The notes below the pieces were generated by a model, which was not told the origin of the DNA, searched no databases, and saw only the letters and a list, made by a program, of their open reading frames with translations. From Daedaleopsis sinensis (lineage: Eukaryota; Basidiomycota; Agaricomycetes; Polyporales; Polyporaceae), in NCBI GenBank assembly GCA_033807695.1, contig CM066304.1, positions 4,154,001-4,218,000 on the forward strand: a stretch of 64,000 nucleotides of DNA, read 5' to 3'. The position numbers were made by a program, and so were the translations under genes. Below, piece by piece: positions 46,001 through 57,250 of the stretch (positions are counted from its first letter, which is position 1; each line of letters starts with the position of its first letter).

Positions 46001-48414
46001 TTCCTTGATTACGGGATAAAAGCGATTAGTAGCCCTCTATATCCTGGATAATGACACATACATACCACCATTCCGGGTATTGATAACATAGGAGCTTGAG
46101 GGTAGACAACATCAGTACAGCTGTTCGGAGGGTGAACATCGAAAACCTCACGACAGACACGGCAGGTTTCTAGCCTGACATACAGGCACTCAATGACTCG
46201 ATCAGGGTTGTGCTTTGTTCGGCCAGAGCCAGTCGCAAACTTGTCAATGCGCGCAGCTAAGCCTAAATGTGCTGTGAGTACCGTCATCCAGCACAGCACG
46301 ATGCCATCCACCCCACATTGGACCTCATGTATCACTTACCTTGATATGAGTGCCCATATAGGCTCCATTGGATGTATCCTGGATGGACGGAGAAGTCGAG
46401 AGGGAGGTTTGGTGGTCTAGGAGGGCATATCGCAAGGTAGCCGTACAAGGCCGTGTATGTAGTGTCGTGCAGGGTGTGGGCCGGCAGAGGTTTCTACTAG
46501 ACGCCGGTGATCAACAGAGACAAACAACGGACTTAGGAAACAAGTCGAAAGATGTGTTTATTGCTGTGATGCTCACCACTGTTCTCTACTATCAGCAGCG
46601 CATATTCTTTTATTTTCTTTCACAGAGAGCTTGTCTGAGCTTTATAAATGTGCTAAGGACTGGTGAGTACGAGAATGAGATTGCATCCACTTGGTTAGTG
46701 TCCAATATTTACTCGATAGCATGGGTAGTGGAATTATCGAGGGTACTTCTCTAAATTATCTATAAGTAGGGCGGGCAGTTTTTCCTGATGTGGATCAGCG
46801 GCGGCAGCACAGTCTTACGTGCCGGTCATCCAGCTGTGGCACATGAAGTGGGCGCTGATGAAGTGTATATTCCGCGTCGGCTACCGACCGGAAACTGCTG
46901 GGCAGGGGGTTGGAGGCATTCACCACGACTGTACGCTCCTTGGTCGCGAGAAGTTTAACCACAAGGTCTGCGAGTTTTACCCCGGTCACCGTATTCTCGA
47001 GGATCGCTTCGAAGCTCTCCTACTGCATGCATTACGGTACGTTCTCGCTCCATTGGCAGTGGTAGTCTAGAGTGATTGGCTGAATGATGCTCTGTAGTAC
47101 AATTTGCGAAGAGAAGACCGGTGTCATTTACGGTGTTGATGTGACGCTTCTTGACGCTGTTAACCGCTACTTCAGCGCCGAAGGGCCCCTCTCTAACTGC
47201 TCATACGACACACTCGCAGCATATGCCGACACTGCATATGAAAGGTATCTCACCCTCGCTGCGTGGGAGCATGCCCATGACGCTGCTTTTTGGGATGAAC
47301 CGACATATGGTCCGCATGTGCCATCTCCAAATCCGGGAAGTGGTATGTACTACCTGCACCTATCTGTGGTTAGTGTACTACCCTGATGGAACCCTTGCAC
47401 ACACCGTTGCCCTACTATCTTGTACTAGGTCACGCTGGAGATCACACCCTCCTAAATAACATAGCTTCACTCCGCCTCACATTTTGGTACATGGAGTTCT
47501 GTGCCGCGACAGCGGAGGGAGACATAGGAAGGGTCATGGAGGTTATCAAGGTGTGTCCATGTGCGATGCATTTGCAACAGCCTGACAGATCCTACATGTC
47601 ATATAGCTCTTGCGGCTCTCGTTCTGGGGTGCGGGTGCGAGGAACTACGGCAACGAGCTCCTTGAGCTCGCGTGCAACTTCAAATACGAATACACACCAG
47701 AGCTCCAAGAGGCAATCCTCAATAACTATCTTGTCAACACGTCAGGCCTCCCGGGTCACTGGTACGAGCTCGACTTGCTTCAGGAGCACAACAACTTCTG
47801 GCTCAAACGCTTTTTTAACCTGAAGAGCCTCAGTTTCGACTCATCCTTCTTACGAAACGTTGTCAGCCTCAATCTCCGTGGATTCTGTGACCTGCGCGAG
47901 ACTATGTTGGACTTCTTCGGATGCCGACGTCCTGGTCGGCGACACACTGACGCCGACACGCAAGCTGACCTAAATAGGCTCGGCACGCACTACAAAGAAG
48001 ACGATGTTCTCCGCCTGCACAGCGGCCGCACCCAGCCGTTCGTGATCATCAACGAGTTCCATCAGGGACTTGAGAAGCTCAGAGCCGGTATACTTCAAGC
48101 CTTCCTCCAGCGGACGACAGCACCCTTAAAGCGGCCTGTTCCCTGGGATGTCCACTGCGACTCGGATGATGCAACCGAACAAGAAGAAGGACTCCCACCG
48201 TCTGATGAGGTATTTGCTCAGCATGTCTGTGACATCCCATCTCAGTAGCAATCTGACAATCGTACATGACATATTGTAGGAAATCATTCTCGATCCCGAT
48301 GAAGAAGAGCTGGACTTTGATTACGTCGAGCCTCCTAATCCGATCATAGCACATTCCGCAGGATACACCACACTGGACCCGTTTGTCTCCCTTAGCAACA
48401 CTGTCGATCTATGA
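43014..48414 (+). CDS. DUF6589 protein, probable transposase, interrupted
   Basis: Many exons starting MASENVASD at 43014; the last one ends at 48414. The early part is Pro-rich, then ENEIIRGLLDDIPF. Family motifs follow in order: VLWDNVNKR (Asp codon 44830-44832), NNGTAATVIRLEDVPPGA, LLMGGDQLTVSLLRK (Asp codon 45378-45380), PVIQLWHMKWALMK, FWYMEFCAATAEGDIGRVME, NELLELACNFKYEY and WYELDLLQEHNNFWLK. The DN and GDQ aspartates with a later Glu (FWYMEF or AEGD) are candidates for a DDE-type RNase-H-like site; that is inference. Between about 45409 and 46800 the frame is lost for 1.3 kb, far longer than any other intron here. The allele is therefore probably disrupted unless this segment is spliced out. 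Confidence 0.8.
45409..46800. mobile_element. Foreign-looking insert splitting the DUF6589 gene
   Basis: Homology to DUF6589 stops after LTVSLLRK and resumes at QSYVPVIQLWHM. The intervening DNA is AT-rich, has stops in all frames and carries the 12-bp direct repeat aattatctataa at 45469-45480 and 46754-46765. This looks like an insertion with duplicated target or terminal sequence. No transposase or LTR is recognisable in it. Confidence 0.6.
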
Positions 48415-48499
48415 GAGGCCGGACAGCGAGTGAGTGCATATGCATCATATCAATGATGATTAACCGATATCGTACAAATACAGTGCTCATCTCCGACGC

Positions 48500-50764
48500 T
48501 CAATCCCGCCCATTCAAGGACCCGCACCCACGCCCACGGCCTCTGCCCCTCCTTCCCCTCCTACTTGGACCTGCAACTGCCTCAGGCTGCTCATGTTTGA
48601 CTTCGGAATTGCCGTTGCGCCTTCCTGTAATGGAATCTTCGCCGTTTATCTTGCGTCGTTTGTGAGTGAGAGAGATTGTATCCGATTTTGAATGCGCGCC
48701 CGAGTCACCGCCACCATTCGGAGTCGCCGCAGCCTGATGCTCTGATCGGGTACCCATAGTAAGTATGACCCGTCGCACAGTAGTTTGAGGGACTGGCGCC
48801 TCGGAGATCTACAGCGAAGTGGTCAATCTCTCTCTATGAATACTAAGTAAGAGGGTGGCTGCAGTGCACTCACCGTCGTTGGAGTATTGCGATCATGTTT
48901 TGCTGATGTTGGAGACTCGAACACCACCGGCGCAGAGTCTGATGCCAACTCCGCCGCTGTGGCACCCATGTCCCGCTCGTTCACGATCGCCTTGATTCCC
49001 TCCAGCGCCACTATGAGAAGATCCACGAGAGCTTGTCCTTCAGTTTCGAAGTAGGCCCATGGTGCTAGTACAGGCCTGAGGTTGTCGGTAGTGATGCTGG
49101 CATGTGCGCGATCAAGGAGGCGAGAAATCTGTGCATCGGATAGGAACTTGAATGATGGCATGTCGCTCGTAGGGGGACGCAGAACCTTCCACCGCTTGAT
49201 CCGGTAGTGTTCGAGAGTTCGACGGAGGAAGGGCTTCTGATGGGCCTCTAGTGGCGGATATGTTCCATCAGAGCGCGGCATAGAAACTTTAGCACGAGGC
49301 GGGATTGTAAGTCTTCGGGACCACACGGCCACAGCTGCTTTGTTTAACGAGGTCTCTGGTTCGGGATGATGTATACTACAACATGGATTGGGGCGGTCAC
49401 CTAGAGCTTCACAGTTGTAAGCAAGGTGGACGTCGCGGGGACACGTGGTGGGTGTCGCATTAAAGAAGTCGAGCACCACTTGAGGCACATTCTTGCGTCG
49501 TGTTGCTTCTTCTTGCTGCGACTTCTTTACAACCATCTCCTTCGGAACAATGCGGAGCCAGCTAGGGACGAACGCATACACCAGGCCAGCTGAGCCGTCT
49601 CGTGAAACACGGCCCCATTGTTGATACAGCTTCGAGTATACCGGCGAGTGAGAGAGCGTCAGAGTGACGACACGTGTAGCCGAGATATTGTAGCCATAGG
49701 TGCAAGCGTCGGTCACAACACCAATCCGGATAGAGCCAGAGTCCATGGCGGCCTTGAATTGGTTGCGCTCTTCGAGATTCATAAGCCCATTACAGGGCAT
49801 GACGAGTCGAGAATGGTTGGTGATCGTAGATGGGATCAGAGAGTCCAGAAACAGCTGAACGCGGTGGCCTTGCTCGATCGTTTCGCAGAAAACGAGAGTG
49901 CGTTCAATCTCACTCGGAGATGTGAAGGAAAGCGGGATGAGAAAGCTCAAGTCTAGAAACTGGGTGCCTGAGACCGCATGCTCGAGAAAGCGAGGGATAA
50001 ACTTGACATTCTTGCGGTCGACAGTGTGCCGTGCGTTGACAAAGTTCCTGAAGCCCAGAGAGCGTGCAATATCTATCGTCTCAGTAGGTGTCGCAGTCCC
50101 AGTCATCCCGGCCCAGATAGTGCGAGAAGGCAGACGATCGCGCATGTGCAGAATCGCCCGATAGGGTTCCAGCCAGACACTCGGATCCTTCTTGTTTGCA
50201 AGGTGGATCTCGTCGATAATGCACCAGCGGATCTGTGAGCGGATCTTGCCCTGGCACAGAATATCCTGCAGGTAATCGTTTTTGAGCATCCACGGTGTGA
50301 CCACGGCGATGCGAATGCCGGTGCGCCCAGCAATCTCCTTGATGAGATCTATTTTGTCGTACAGGGCGTTGCGAAGAGTGTCCTGATTGATGGCTAGCGC
50401 GAAGAGGTTGTACGAGCGGAAAACATAGGCCTGCAAGTGTGTCGCACAAGTCAGCGGCGAGATCTATCACTGGCAATTTCAAGTTAGCGTCACGAAGACC
50501 GACCTGTTGTTCCGTGAGTATCTTTGAGGGGACCACAACGAGAGCGATCCCATTTTCGCCGGCAGACTGAGCATAGATCCATGGTGCCGCCATAACAATT
50601 GTTTTCCCGAGCCCCGGGGCAGCGACAAGGAAGAGATCGTTGCCATAGATGAGGTCGAGTCCGTGGGTGAGCTGGAAGTCACGGACTGTCGCGATGCGGC
50701 ATTCCTTTTGAAGGAGCACCTCAAGATTTCTAGAGCTAGCGGTCGAAGCTGACCGATTATCCAT
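48500..50764 (-). CDS. RecQ-like superfamily 2 DNA helicase of the transposon
   Basis: Three exons (50471-50764, 48874-50430, 48500-48808) join in frame to 719 aa. Motif I is AAPGLGKT, motif Ia region VVVPSKILTEQQ, motif II IIDEIHL (DEIH box), motif III GMTGTAT, motif V VTDACTYGYNI and motif VI QQWGRVSRDG, the RecQ-type order. A cysteine-bearing segment follows (CPRDVHLAYNC, NPCCSIHH), then a tail with KRRK and RGRRGRGRGCG that may bind nucleic acid or direct nuclear import. All key residues are intact, so the enzyme could be active. It probably assists DNA unwinding during transposition of the surrounding element (inference). It is convergent with the DUF6589 gene. Confidence 0.92.
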
Positions 50765-50882
50765 GGCTAGAGTAGAATTACAGAATCATAGGTCGTGATA
50801 CAGGCATCCGTGGGTCGTAGTAGGTCGTAGTCGATTGCTGCTGAGCAGCGCGAGTCCCGGCGCCTCGTACATCCTAGGCCAG

Positions 50883-50956
50883 TGCCGTCGGCATCTTCAC
50901 ACTCCGACGTTCCCACGGGGGTTTCCTGCACCCCTCCTCTTTGGTGATTCTAGCCT
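50883..50956 (-). repeat. Right terminal inverted repeat
   Basis: The reverse complement of the left end, with six differences over 74 bp; the 43-bp core at 50908-50950 is identical. Confidence 0.92.
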
Positions 50957-52237
50957 AAGTGGGGCAACCAGATTTTGCAGCGGACTGCAGCGGACTGCAG
51001 CGACGCGACGCGGCGTGACGCGACGTGACGCGAGAGTGAGTATAGACGCCAGTGTTTAATAGCAGGCGCCGGCAAAGCGCCCGTCGCTGCCTGTCGTTCG
51101 TCTGAGATTACACAGGTACGACAGGCTATACAGACGATATGATACATCACAGGACTCTTATAAGAGTCCGATGGTGTTCCATCCCGTACTCTAGTTACAG
51201 TCCACGGCTCTGGATGCATCTAGAGCAGGGACTCTGAATGCATCCACAGTTGCCTGCCCCTCTAATAGGTATCCCCGCGCTCCCTCCCCTTTTGGGGCCA
51301 GTAGCGCTCTCCTCCGTTTCCCTAAATGGTTGGCTAGCGCGCTCTCCCCGTTTGGGCCCGCCAGCGCGTTGATGGGCCCCCGCCGCATGCTACCCCTTTG
51401 GGACGGTCTGCACTTCAGCAGCAAGCGGACATTGAAATATAGCGGCCTCGTGGGTATACCCCGGATCTGGATCGCCTTAGGTCTGCTTTCGGCCAGCTTC
51501 CGATCCCACATACAATAGAACATACCTGTGAAACAGCCCGAATCGGCGGCTCTATCCCTTCCCTATCCGGACATATGTTCCGGACATATCATACGGCTCG
51601 ACATATGAGCCTGAAAGGTATGGATCGACTTCGAGCTACTGGTATACGTCGCCGCAGAGCACATACTACAAACAGTGTGTCATATTGCGAATGGAGGGTT
51701 TACTTCCGTGACATACCATTATGTCAGATCATATCATTGCACCCAAAGTCCAATTCTCGCTGTATGATGGAGACTAATGTATGTGAATAATGTACCAGTG
51801 AACCGAACATGTATTGTTCGAATTGACAACATAGTCCGTATGCTTTTCAGTCGACCTATGACATCATATCGTAGGAGTCAGTCCCGGATTTGGACATGCA
51901 AGCGCGCGTGCGTTGATATACTCTAACACCCACAGCAAACACAAGTATTATGCATACGAGTACAAGTGCGGCACACATTTTATATGACAGCATGGGGAGC
52001 ATATTATTGGAAGCACTATTATCACAGAGTCATCGATAACTACAACAACGAAGTGTCAGGTTTTTGGAGTCGATACAGTACGAGTCCGGCTAGCAATCAG
52101 ACAGGAGATGAAGTGCATCATAACAGGCATTTTGAGCGAGAACGAGAGAGCCATACGTCAGGAATTGACAGGCATTTTTAGACATACATTGCGCGAGAGC
52201 GCCTTTGGGTAGGACAGCCAAGTCGAAAGCCACAACC
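50957..52237. other. Intergenic region between the two mobile blocks
   Basis: No gene is supported. Directly right of the transposon end the unit cggactgcag occurs twice (50980-51000), followed by a cgacgcg-rich tract. tccggacatat occurs twice near 51560-51590. The remainder is AT-rich and unassigned; it may hold the left border of the KDZ-associated block. Confidence 0.5.
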
Positions 52238-54487
52238 TCAAGCAGTACGTGTACGCTTAGAAGGTCTGCCTACATCGCCTGAGGCGTGCGATGCGTGCGA
52301 AGGAGAAGCGTCTGCCCGGATGGGAGGGCGACGCTGGCGCTGTGATCGCCTGGCGGTAGTGGTATCACCCGGAGCGTCGACTTCGCTGGGTGCGGAGTCA
52401 GGGGGTATAGCGAGAATGGCGGGCGCGGCAACGGAGACGGCGGGAGCGACGGGAACAGCGGGGAAGGCGGGAGCGACGGGAACAGCGGGGACGACGGGAG
52501 CGATGGGAACGGCGGGGACGATGGGAACGACGGGAGCTATGGGAGCAACGGGAACGGCGGGAGCGACGGAAACGGCGGGAGCGGCGGGAACGGCGGGAGC
52601 GGCGGGAGCGGCGGGAACGGCGGGAGCGGCGGGAACGACAGGAACAGCGGGAACGACAGGAACGGCGGGAACGGCGGGAACGGAGGCGGCAGGCGCGGCG
52701 GGAACAGCGAACGTGGCGGGAACGGCAGGCACGGAAGAGTGGATGCCGGCAAGCGGGTCAGGAACAGGTATGGTAGGGAGGGCGGTAGTGAATGCCGCAT
52801 CGAACATCGAGACGTCGGTGACCGCATTTGGGGTGGCCACGATGCTGGGTAGAGCCGGCAGGAAGGGATCCGCGGGTGTCATAGCTGCGAGCATGGCATC
52901 CCGGGCCGCGCGAAGAGGGTCAGCTGCGTCCATTAACATGGACGCCTCCCATTCTTCTTGTGGCGTGGCGATGGGGGAAAGCTGCCACGAGGTCGGCAAC
53001 GAGGACGCGTCGCTGAAAGTGAAGGTCGCCCCTGGGGCCATGAAGTCGTATCCGAGCCCAGACGGTGCAGCTTGCGCGACCGCGGCGTCGGCGAGCATGC
53101 TGAGAGTGCTGGCGGGCTCGGCCAGATGGGTCGATGGGCCGGGAGGCGGGGAGGAGGCGGGAGGACTTGTCGAGACATCGGGAAGCATTTCCAGCGTGGC
53201 GCTGGGAGTGACAGGAACCGATGGGCCAGACTTCGCCGATGGACCGGGGGATGACTCAGATGCTCCCCGGAGGCTGTCGGCGTTATTCAATATCGCCCTT
53301 TGGAGCCGTGCTTCTTTGGCTGAGACGTAGTCACTCAGCTAACGCTCAAACGAAGAGATCTTAACCACTTACGGTAGACGCCTTTCGCGAAATGAATCAT
53401 AGGGCGGATGTACCTTTCGCGAAAGTCGGGGACGGCCTGATCAAGGCTGTGGCCAGACGCATTGACCCCAAGATGAACACTGAACGCGTCGTGAGTAGTG
53501 CTCTAACGTGTGCGGAAAAGGGACGTACGCAAACGTCTTGATGTCGCCACCCTCTACGGGGGAAGGGCCGGCAGCGATAACGGTCATACACCAGCCCGTC
53601 TCCTTGAAGACGGGCCCGAGTAGCCGATCGATGAGTCCGGGCGCCGTGGATATCGACCTGGTCATAACGGGTTCAGAGACGAGCGTGCGGAGAGCAACCG
53701 GAAAATACTCACTGTTGATACTCTTCGGGAGTACGTTCAGCAGAGGTGTCTGGAGTCGTCGTCGTGGCGCGCTTCGCCTCCGTCTCCTCCACCAACTTGG
53801 CTGCCACTTGAGCCTTGATCTCGTCGCTCGATTCCGCGTACCAGGTGTCGACGCAACGGCGCGTAATAGACATCGTCTCGGCGCGGGTGAGTTTGCGGCC
53901 GAGACTGTTGCGCTCGGCTTTGAGCTCTTCGTTGACGGTATTCTTCTTCTGTTCGTCGTAGAAAAGGCGACAATAAACCTCCCGTGCATGAGGCGCGCGC
54001 CCGGGCTTCCCCTTCTTGAGCTCAGCGGTTATGCTGGCTGGGATACCGCGGGCTGCGCGCGATTCGTTGTGGTGGTTCCGGAACCAGCTTCGGAGTTGCT
54101 GTGGTGGATGAGAGTTAGCTAGAAAAGCGTGATAAGTGAACAGAAACTCACCTTTTGACGTTTCGTAATCGCATCGCTCAACGCTTTCTTCTGCTCGGGT
54201 GTGAGCTTGTCTTCGGGTACTCCTGGAAAATGAATGTTGCGCTCGGGCCAGTTGATGAACCAGTCGTGATACAACGCGGTGAGCCAGGTGGTCAGTCGCG
54301 AGTGCTTCTGGGCGTCCAGGTATTCCCCTTTACGCTTCCAAAGCCACTCGGTCTGCTCGGGGGTCGTCCAAGGCGGGGGGGCCATAGGCACGTAAGGGGG
54401 GCGACGGCGAGGTTTACGTGAGGAACGTGGGGGGTGCTCGAGAAGGGCGCGAAGGTCAGGCGTGCCTCTTGGAGGCCGCGGGCTCAT
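52238..54487 (-). CDS. KDZ-associated protein with Val/Pro/Ala repeats
   Basis: A multi-exon gene from MSPRPPRG at 54487 to a stop at 52238. The N-terminal half carries WTTPEQTEWLWKRKGEYLDAQ, YHDWFINWPERN and LTPEQKKALSDAITKRQKQL, the signature of a protein type often seen beside transposases in Agaricomycetes and possibly DNA binding. The middle has LRSWFRNH, EEIKAQ-like segments and VVFKETGWCMTVIAAGPSP-like text, then YIRPMIHFAKGVY. The C-terminal 350 residues are low complexity, with many VPA-type repeats (about 52420-52740) and a basic end (RRSQRQRRPP, SKRTRTA). Its start lies 175 bp from the start of the divergent gene at 54663. The molecular function is unknown. Confidence 0.75.
52420..52740. 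repeat. Coding minisatellite (VPA-type repeats)
   Basis: Tandem 9-15 bp units of the ggaacggcgggagcgac type encode repeating Val-Pro-Ala/Val-Ala-Pro in the minus-strand gene. Unit-number variation between strains is likely. Confidence 0.85.
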
Positions 54488-54662
54488 ATATGAAGCCCAA
54501 AATGGGAGCTGCAAGGCCCGACCCGTTCTGGCCGCTGTTGGACGAATGGGGGAGGGTGGGAAATGCCCGCTGAGCATAAAGTCCCCTTCGTTGCTGTCAG
54601 CGCGAAGTTCAACGGTTGTTTCTCCCTCCTCACCTCGAAGTCGCTCACTCCTCGCCCTCATC
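54488..54662. promoter_or_regulatory. Bidirectional promoter of the divergent KDZ-associated pair
   Basis: Only 175 bp separate the two start codons, so both genes must share this control region. A tatat element sits next to the minus-strand start. Confidence 0.6.
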
Positions 54663-56057
54663 ATGAGCTCCCTCGCTGCACCCGAGACCGGAGACCCAGT
54701 GCCGACTACTGAGTCTCTGGGCTTCACAGTTGGGGAGTTCCTGCGCATGGCGATGATGGTCACCGAGCGGTTGGACGTTCAGAACGTCCACGAGGCCACC
54801 GTAGGCGAGTACTTGAGGCTCTGGGTTGATATGCTGGAGTTGTATGAATGTAAGTCCATTGCTCATTATCATACGGCTTGTTACTGACCACAATATGCAT
54901 CCTCTAGCCCAACACGGTGCGAAGCTCGACGATCCCTGCCTGGGATGCTTGAAGTGGGTGTTGGTTGGTAAGTCAACATGGTTCGTATCGAACCGCGCAT
55001 GCCTGACGCTCGCTCTCAGAAGGCCGGCATGGGCGTCCCGACCATGCCGCCCACTTGGCGCCTTCCCACCTTCCGCGGGTGCCTGCCTCCTCCTCCTCTG
55101 TTCGCTCTCAACCTCTCGCCGCCCATCCCCCTCCCGACGACTTCGACGGCTCAACCACACTGTCCTCCATATCGTCTGTCTCGTCTGGTCTCAGCGACGA
55201 CGAGACGGACGCCAATGTCGAGTACACTGACCAAGGGGTTGGTGACTTCTCCATAGACGACGACTACGACGACATTGACGACCTCATTCAGATTGCTGGA
55301 CGTTCGGGGCACGTCAACGTCGGCCTTCCCATCGTGAATGTTATCACGCCAACGCCCGCTCCTACTCCCGCAGGCACACCGGCTCAGCGCGCTCCTGCTC
55401 TTGCTGAGGAGCGCGCTGAGGCAGGACCTATCCCTGGGCGGTGGCCGAACCCAATCCCCCCTTTGCTCCCTCCTGTTCGTATCACACGTTACGCTGATCA
55501 GCCTGCGACTCAGGCCGGTGCCCCCACTTGGCCCATTGGGGTCAACATCCACGCTCAGCCCGCCGTCGTCGTCCACGCTCAGCCCGCCGCCGTCGTCCCC
55601 GCTCAGCCCGCCGTCGTCGCCCCCGCTCAGCCTGCCGTCGTCGCCCCCGCTCAGCCTGCCGTCGTCGCCCCCGCTGCAGCCGCCGCTGTCGCTCCTGCCG
55701 TCGTCGCTCCCGCTCAGCCCGCCGTTGTCACTCCGGTCCTGCCTCCCGCTGTCGTCGATGCTGTGGTGGCCGCAGGTATCTCCGTTAATAACGTATTCGT
55801 GGCCCCGGACAGCATGGCTACCAATTGGTATGTCGTCACTCGAGGACGCCGGCTCGGCGTCTTCGACAATTGGTGAGTGTGCTACAACTCTACTTGGGTA
55901 TTCCATTCACACCACATTCCACAGCATGATGATGACCCATTCGATCGCTCGCGTCAGCGTGGGATCCGGTGGCGGGGGCTATGCGACCCGTGCACTTGCG
56001 CTGCAGTGGTTTCTGAAGTTCCTCGGGCAGGGCATCTGCTCCGTCGCGCACTCGTAA
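54663..56057 (+). CDS. KDZ-associated protein with C-terminal viroplasmin/RNase-H1-N-like domain
   Basis: Four exons, beginning MSSLAAPETGD at 54663. The first 60 residues are a helical region (LGFTVGEFLRMAMMVTERLDV, VGEYLRLWVDMLELY). Exon 2 holds a short cysteine pair (DDPCLGCLKW). Exon 3 is a long disordered region with acidic stretches and PAQPAVV repeats. At the end of exon 3 comes NWYVVTRGRRLGVFDN and, after a 61-nt intron (55874 to 55923 or nearby), SIARVSVGSGGGGYATRALALQWFLKFL. This matches the plan of the caulimovirus viroplasmin/RNase H1 N-terminal fold (Y-x-V-x-x-G-R-x-x-G, then a gap, then ALxxF). In eukaryotic RNase H1 that fold binds RNA:DNA hybrids. No nuclease domain follows. 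Role in the mobile block is unknown. Confidence 0.72.
55555..55690 (+). repeat. Coding tandem repeat (PAQPAVV)
   Basis: Repeats of about 27-30 bp of the gctcagcccgccgtcgtcg type encode PAQPAVVA units in the viroplasmin-like protein. Confidence 0.85.
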
Positions 56058-56466
56058 AATGTTTTGGACATCTCCCTATCAGCTCCTGATCTTGTCGTTC
56101 CGTTGCTCTCCTTCCGTTGTGCTGTGTGTTGTGTAGCGTCTCGTTGTGCTCCCCTTCTTGAACCTCTGATGCCTCTCATCGTCTCCATCAAAGAAGCATT
56201 GCGCTGACCACTGAATGTCGTTTCGGACTGTCACTGCTCGTATACTCCCTATATAAACCAGATCCTGACTGTTCCCCCGTATCTGTCGTGTTAGGTATAT
56301 ACTTGTAGTATATGCTACGCTCCGTGTATGTTGTTTGTGCTATACTCTGGTAGTCGAACGTACCTGTCGCTCGTTACTCATGTCACTTATATTAGGCAAT
56401 GCACGTGTTTGCATTGCCGCTCTGTCTGGAGTTCGACCCCAACCCTCATCATCGCACGTCATTCTC
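56058..56466. other. Spacer between two KDZ-associated genes
   Basis: No frame supported. It contains a tatataaa element near 56250 that may serve the gene at 56467. Confidence 0.45.
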
Positions 56467-57250
56467 ATGGGTCGTCGCGCTAAGCATCTTACCACCCAAG
56501 CCAAGCAGGCTGCGAAGCGTACGCAAGCTGAAGCGTACCGGCATTCTGATAAGTAAGGTATCTAGAAGATGTTAATTGAACACATGAACTGATTTACGAT
56601 TCGACAGGGGCAGGGAGACCAAGCGTTGCGCCAACAAGAGGAGTTACGACAAGCGACAGGCGGCATGTCCGTCAGACACGGCGACTCTCGCACTGGATAT
56701 CATCCCTCCTTCCGAGCTATCTGTTCGAGGGTGCAAACGTCTGCACGTCTCGTTCGCTCATCTACGCCTAGACGCCGGACCGCTCTTAGGATTGTGGTCG
56801 CCCCCATACATATATGAACCTCCCTTGCTCGGTACGCTGCTGGACGAGGTCAAAACTGTCGGTGAAGACGATGAGGTGGAAGAGAACAGTGCGTGGACGT
56901 CGCGAGCAGCCGTCCTCGGGACTTTCCAGTACAGCGAGATAATGGCAGCCGGGATCACTCGGGCGAAACAGTGGGAGGCTGAGGAGGATGTCCGGGTTTT
57001 GAGGACTGCAGTCATCAAGGAGGTTGAGGCGAGAGTGGCGGCATGGGTCACATTGAAGGACTGTGGGGAGACTGATGAAGACCGAGACACGGCATTGGAT
57101 TGGGGAGCGAAGCTAGTGTGTCTTCTGGTGGATGAGTGGGACATTCGACGAGAGGGCGTTGAGAGATATGCACAGGCTAGACACGATAGATGCTTACCTT
57201 GGCAGCGGTTTAGGAAGGAGACCATGCAGTGGATTACTGAGGATGCATAA
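56467..57250 (+). CDS. Small basic KDZ-associated protein
   Basis: Two exons (56467-56552, 56608-57250) give 242 aa. The N-terminus is strongly basic (MGRRAKHLTTQAKQAAKRTQ, then KGRETKRCANKRSYDKRQ), a pattern I recall from short proteins common beside transposons in Agaricomycetes and compatible with DNA binding. The rest is acidic and helical (LLDEVKTVGEDDEVEEN, AKQWEAEEDVRVLRTAVIKEVEARV), with a C-terminal W-rich end. A tandem plus-strand position between the viroplasmin-like gene and the transposase suggests membership of the same mobile block. No function can be assigned. Confidence 0.72.

Larger units (their letters stand above)
42847..50956. mobile_element. DNA transposon with 74-bp inverted repeats, DUF6589 protein and RecQ-like helicase
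   Basis: The ends at 42847-42920 and 50883-50956 are inverted repeats, 68 of 74 positions identical, including a perfect 43-bp core (42853-42895 against 50908-50950). Inside are exactly two genes: a DUF6589 protein reading right from 43014 and a helicase reading left from 50764. They converge with 85 bp between stop codons, and each promoter lies against one terminal repeat. This is the layout of an autonomous cut-and-paste type transposon with an accessory helicase. I recall helicase-bearing Academ elements (AcademH) described from animals and fungi; membership is plausible and untested. I found no target-site duplication, so the exact outer border is uncertain by a few bases. Confidence 0.88.

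Noticed and set aside
52320..53330. Plus-strand frame of 336 aa made of Gly-Thr-Ala repeats
   Set aside because: It is the antisense image of the VPA repeats of the minus-strand gene; that gene has proper exons and a conserved N-terminus.
55151..55906. Minus-strand frame of 251 aa with GGDDGRLSGG repeats
   Set aside because: Antisense shadow of the PAQPAVV repeats of the plus-strand gene.
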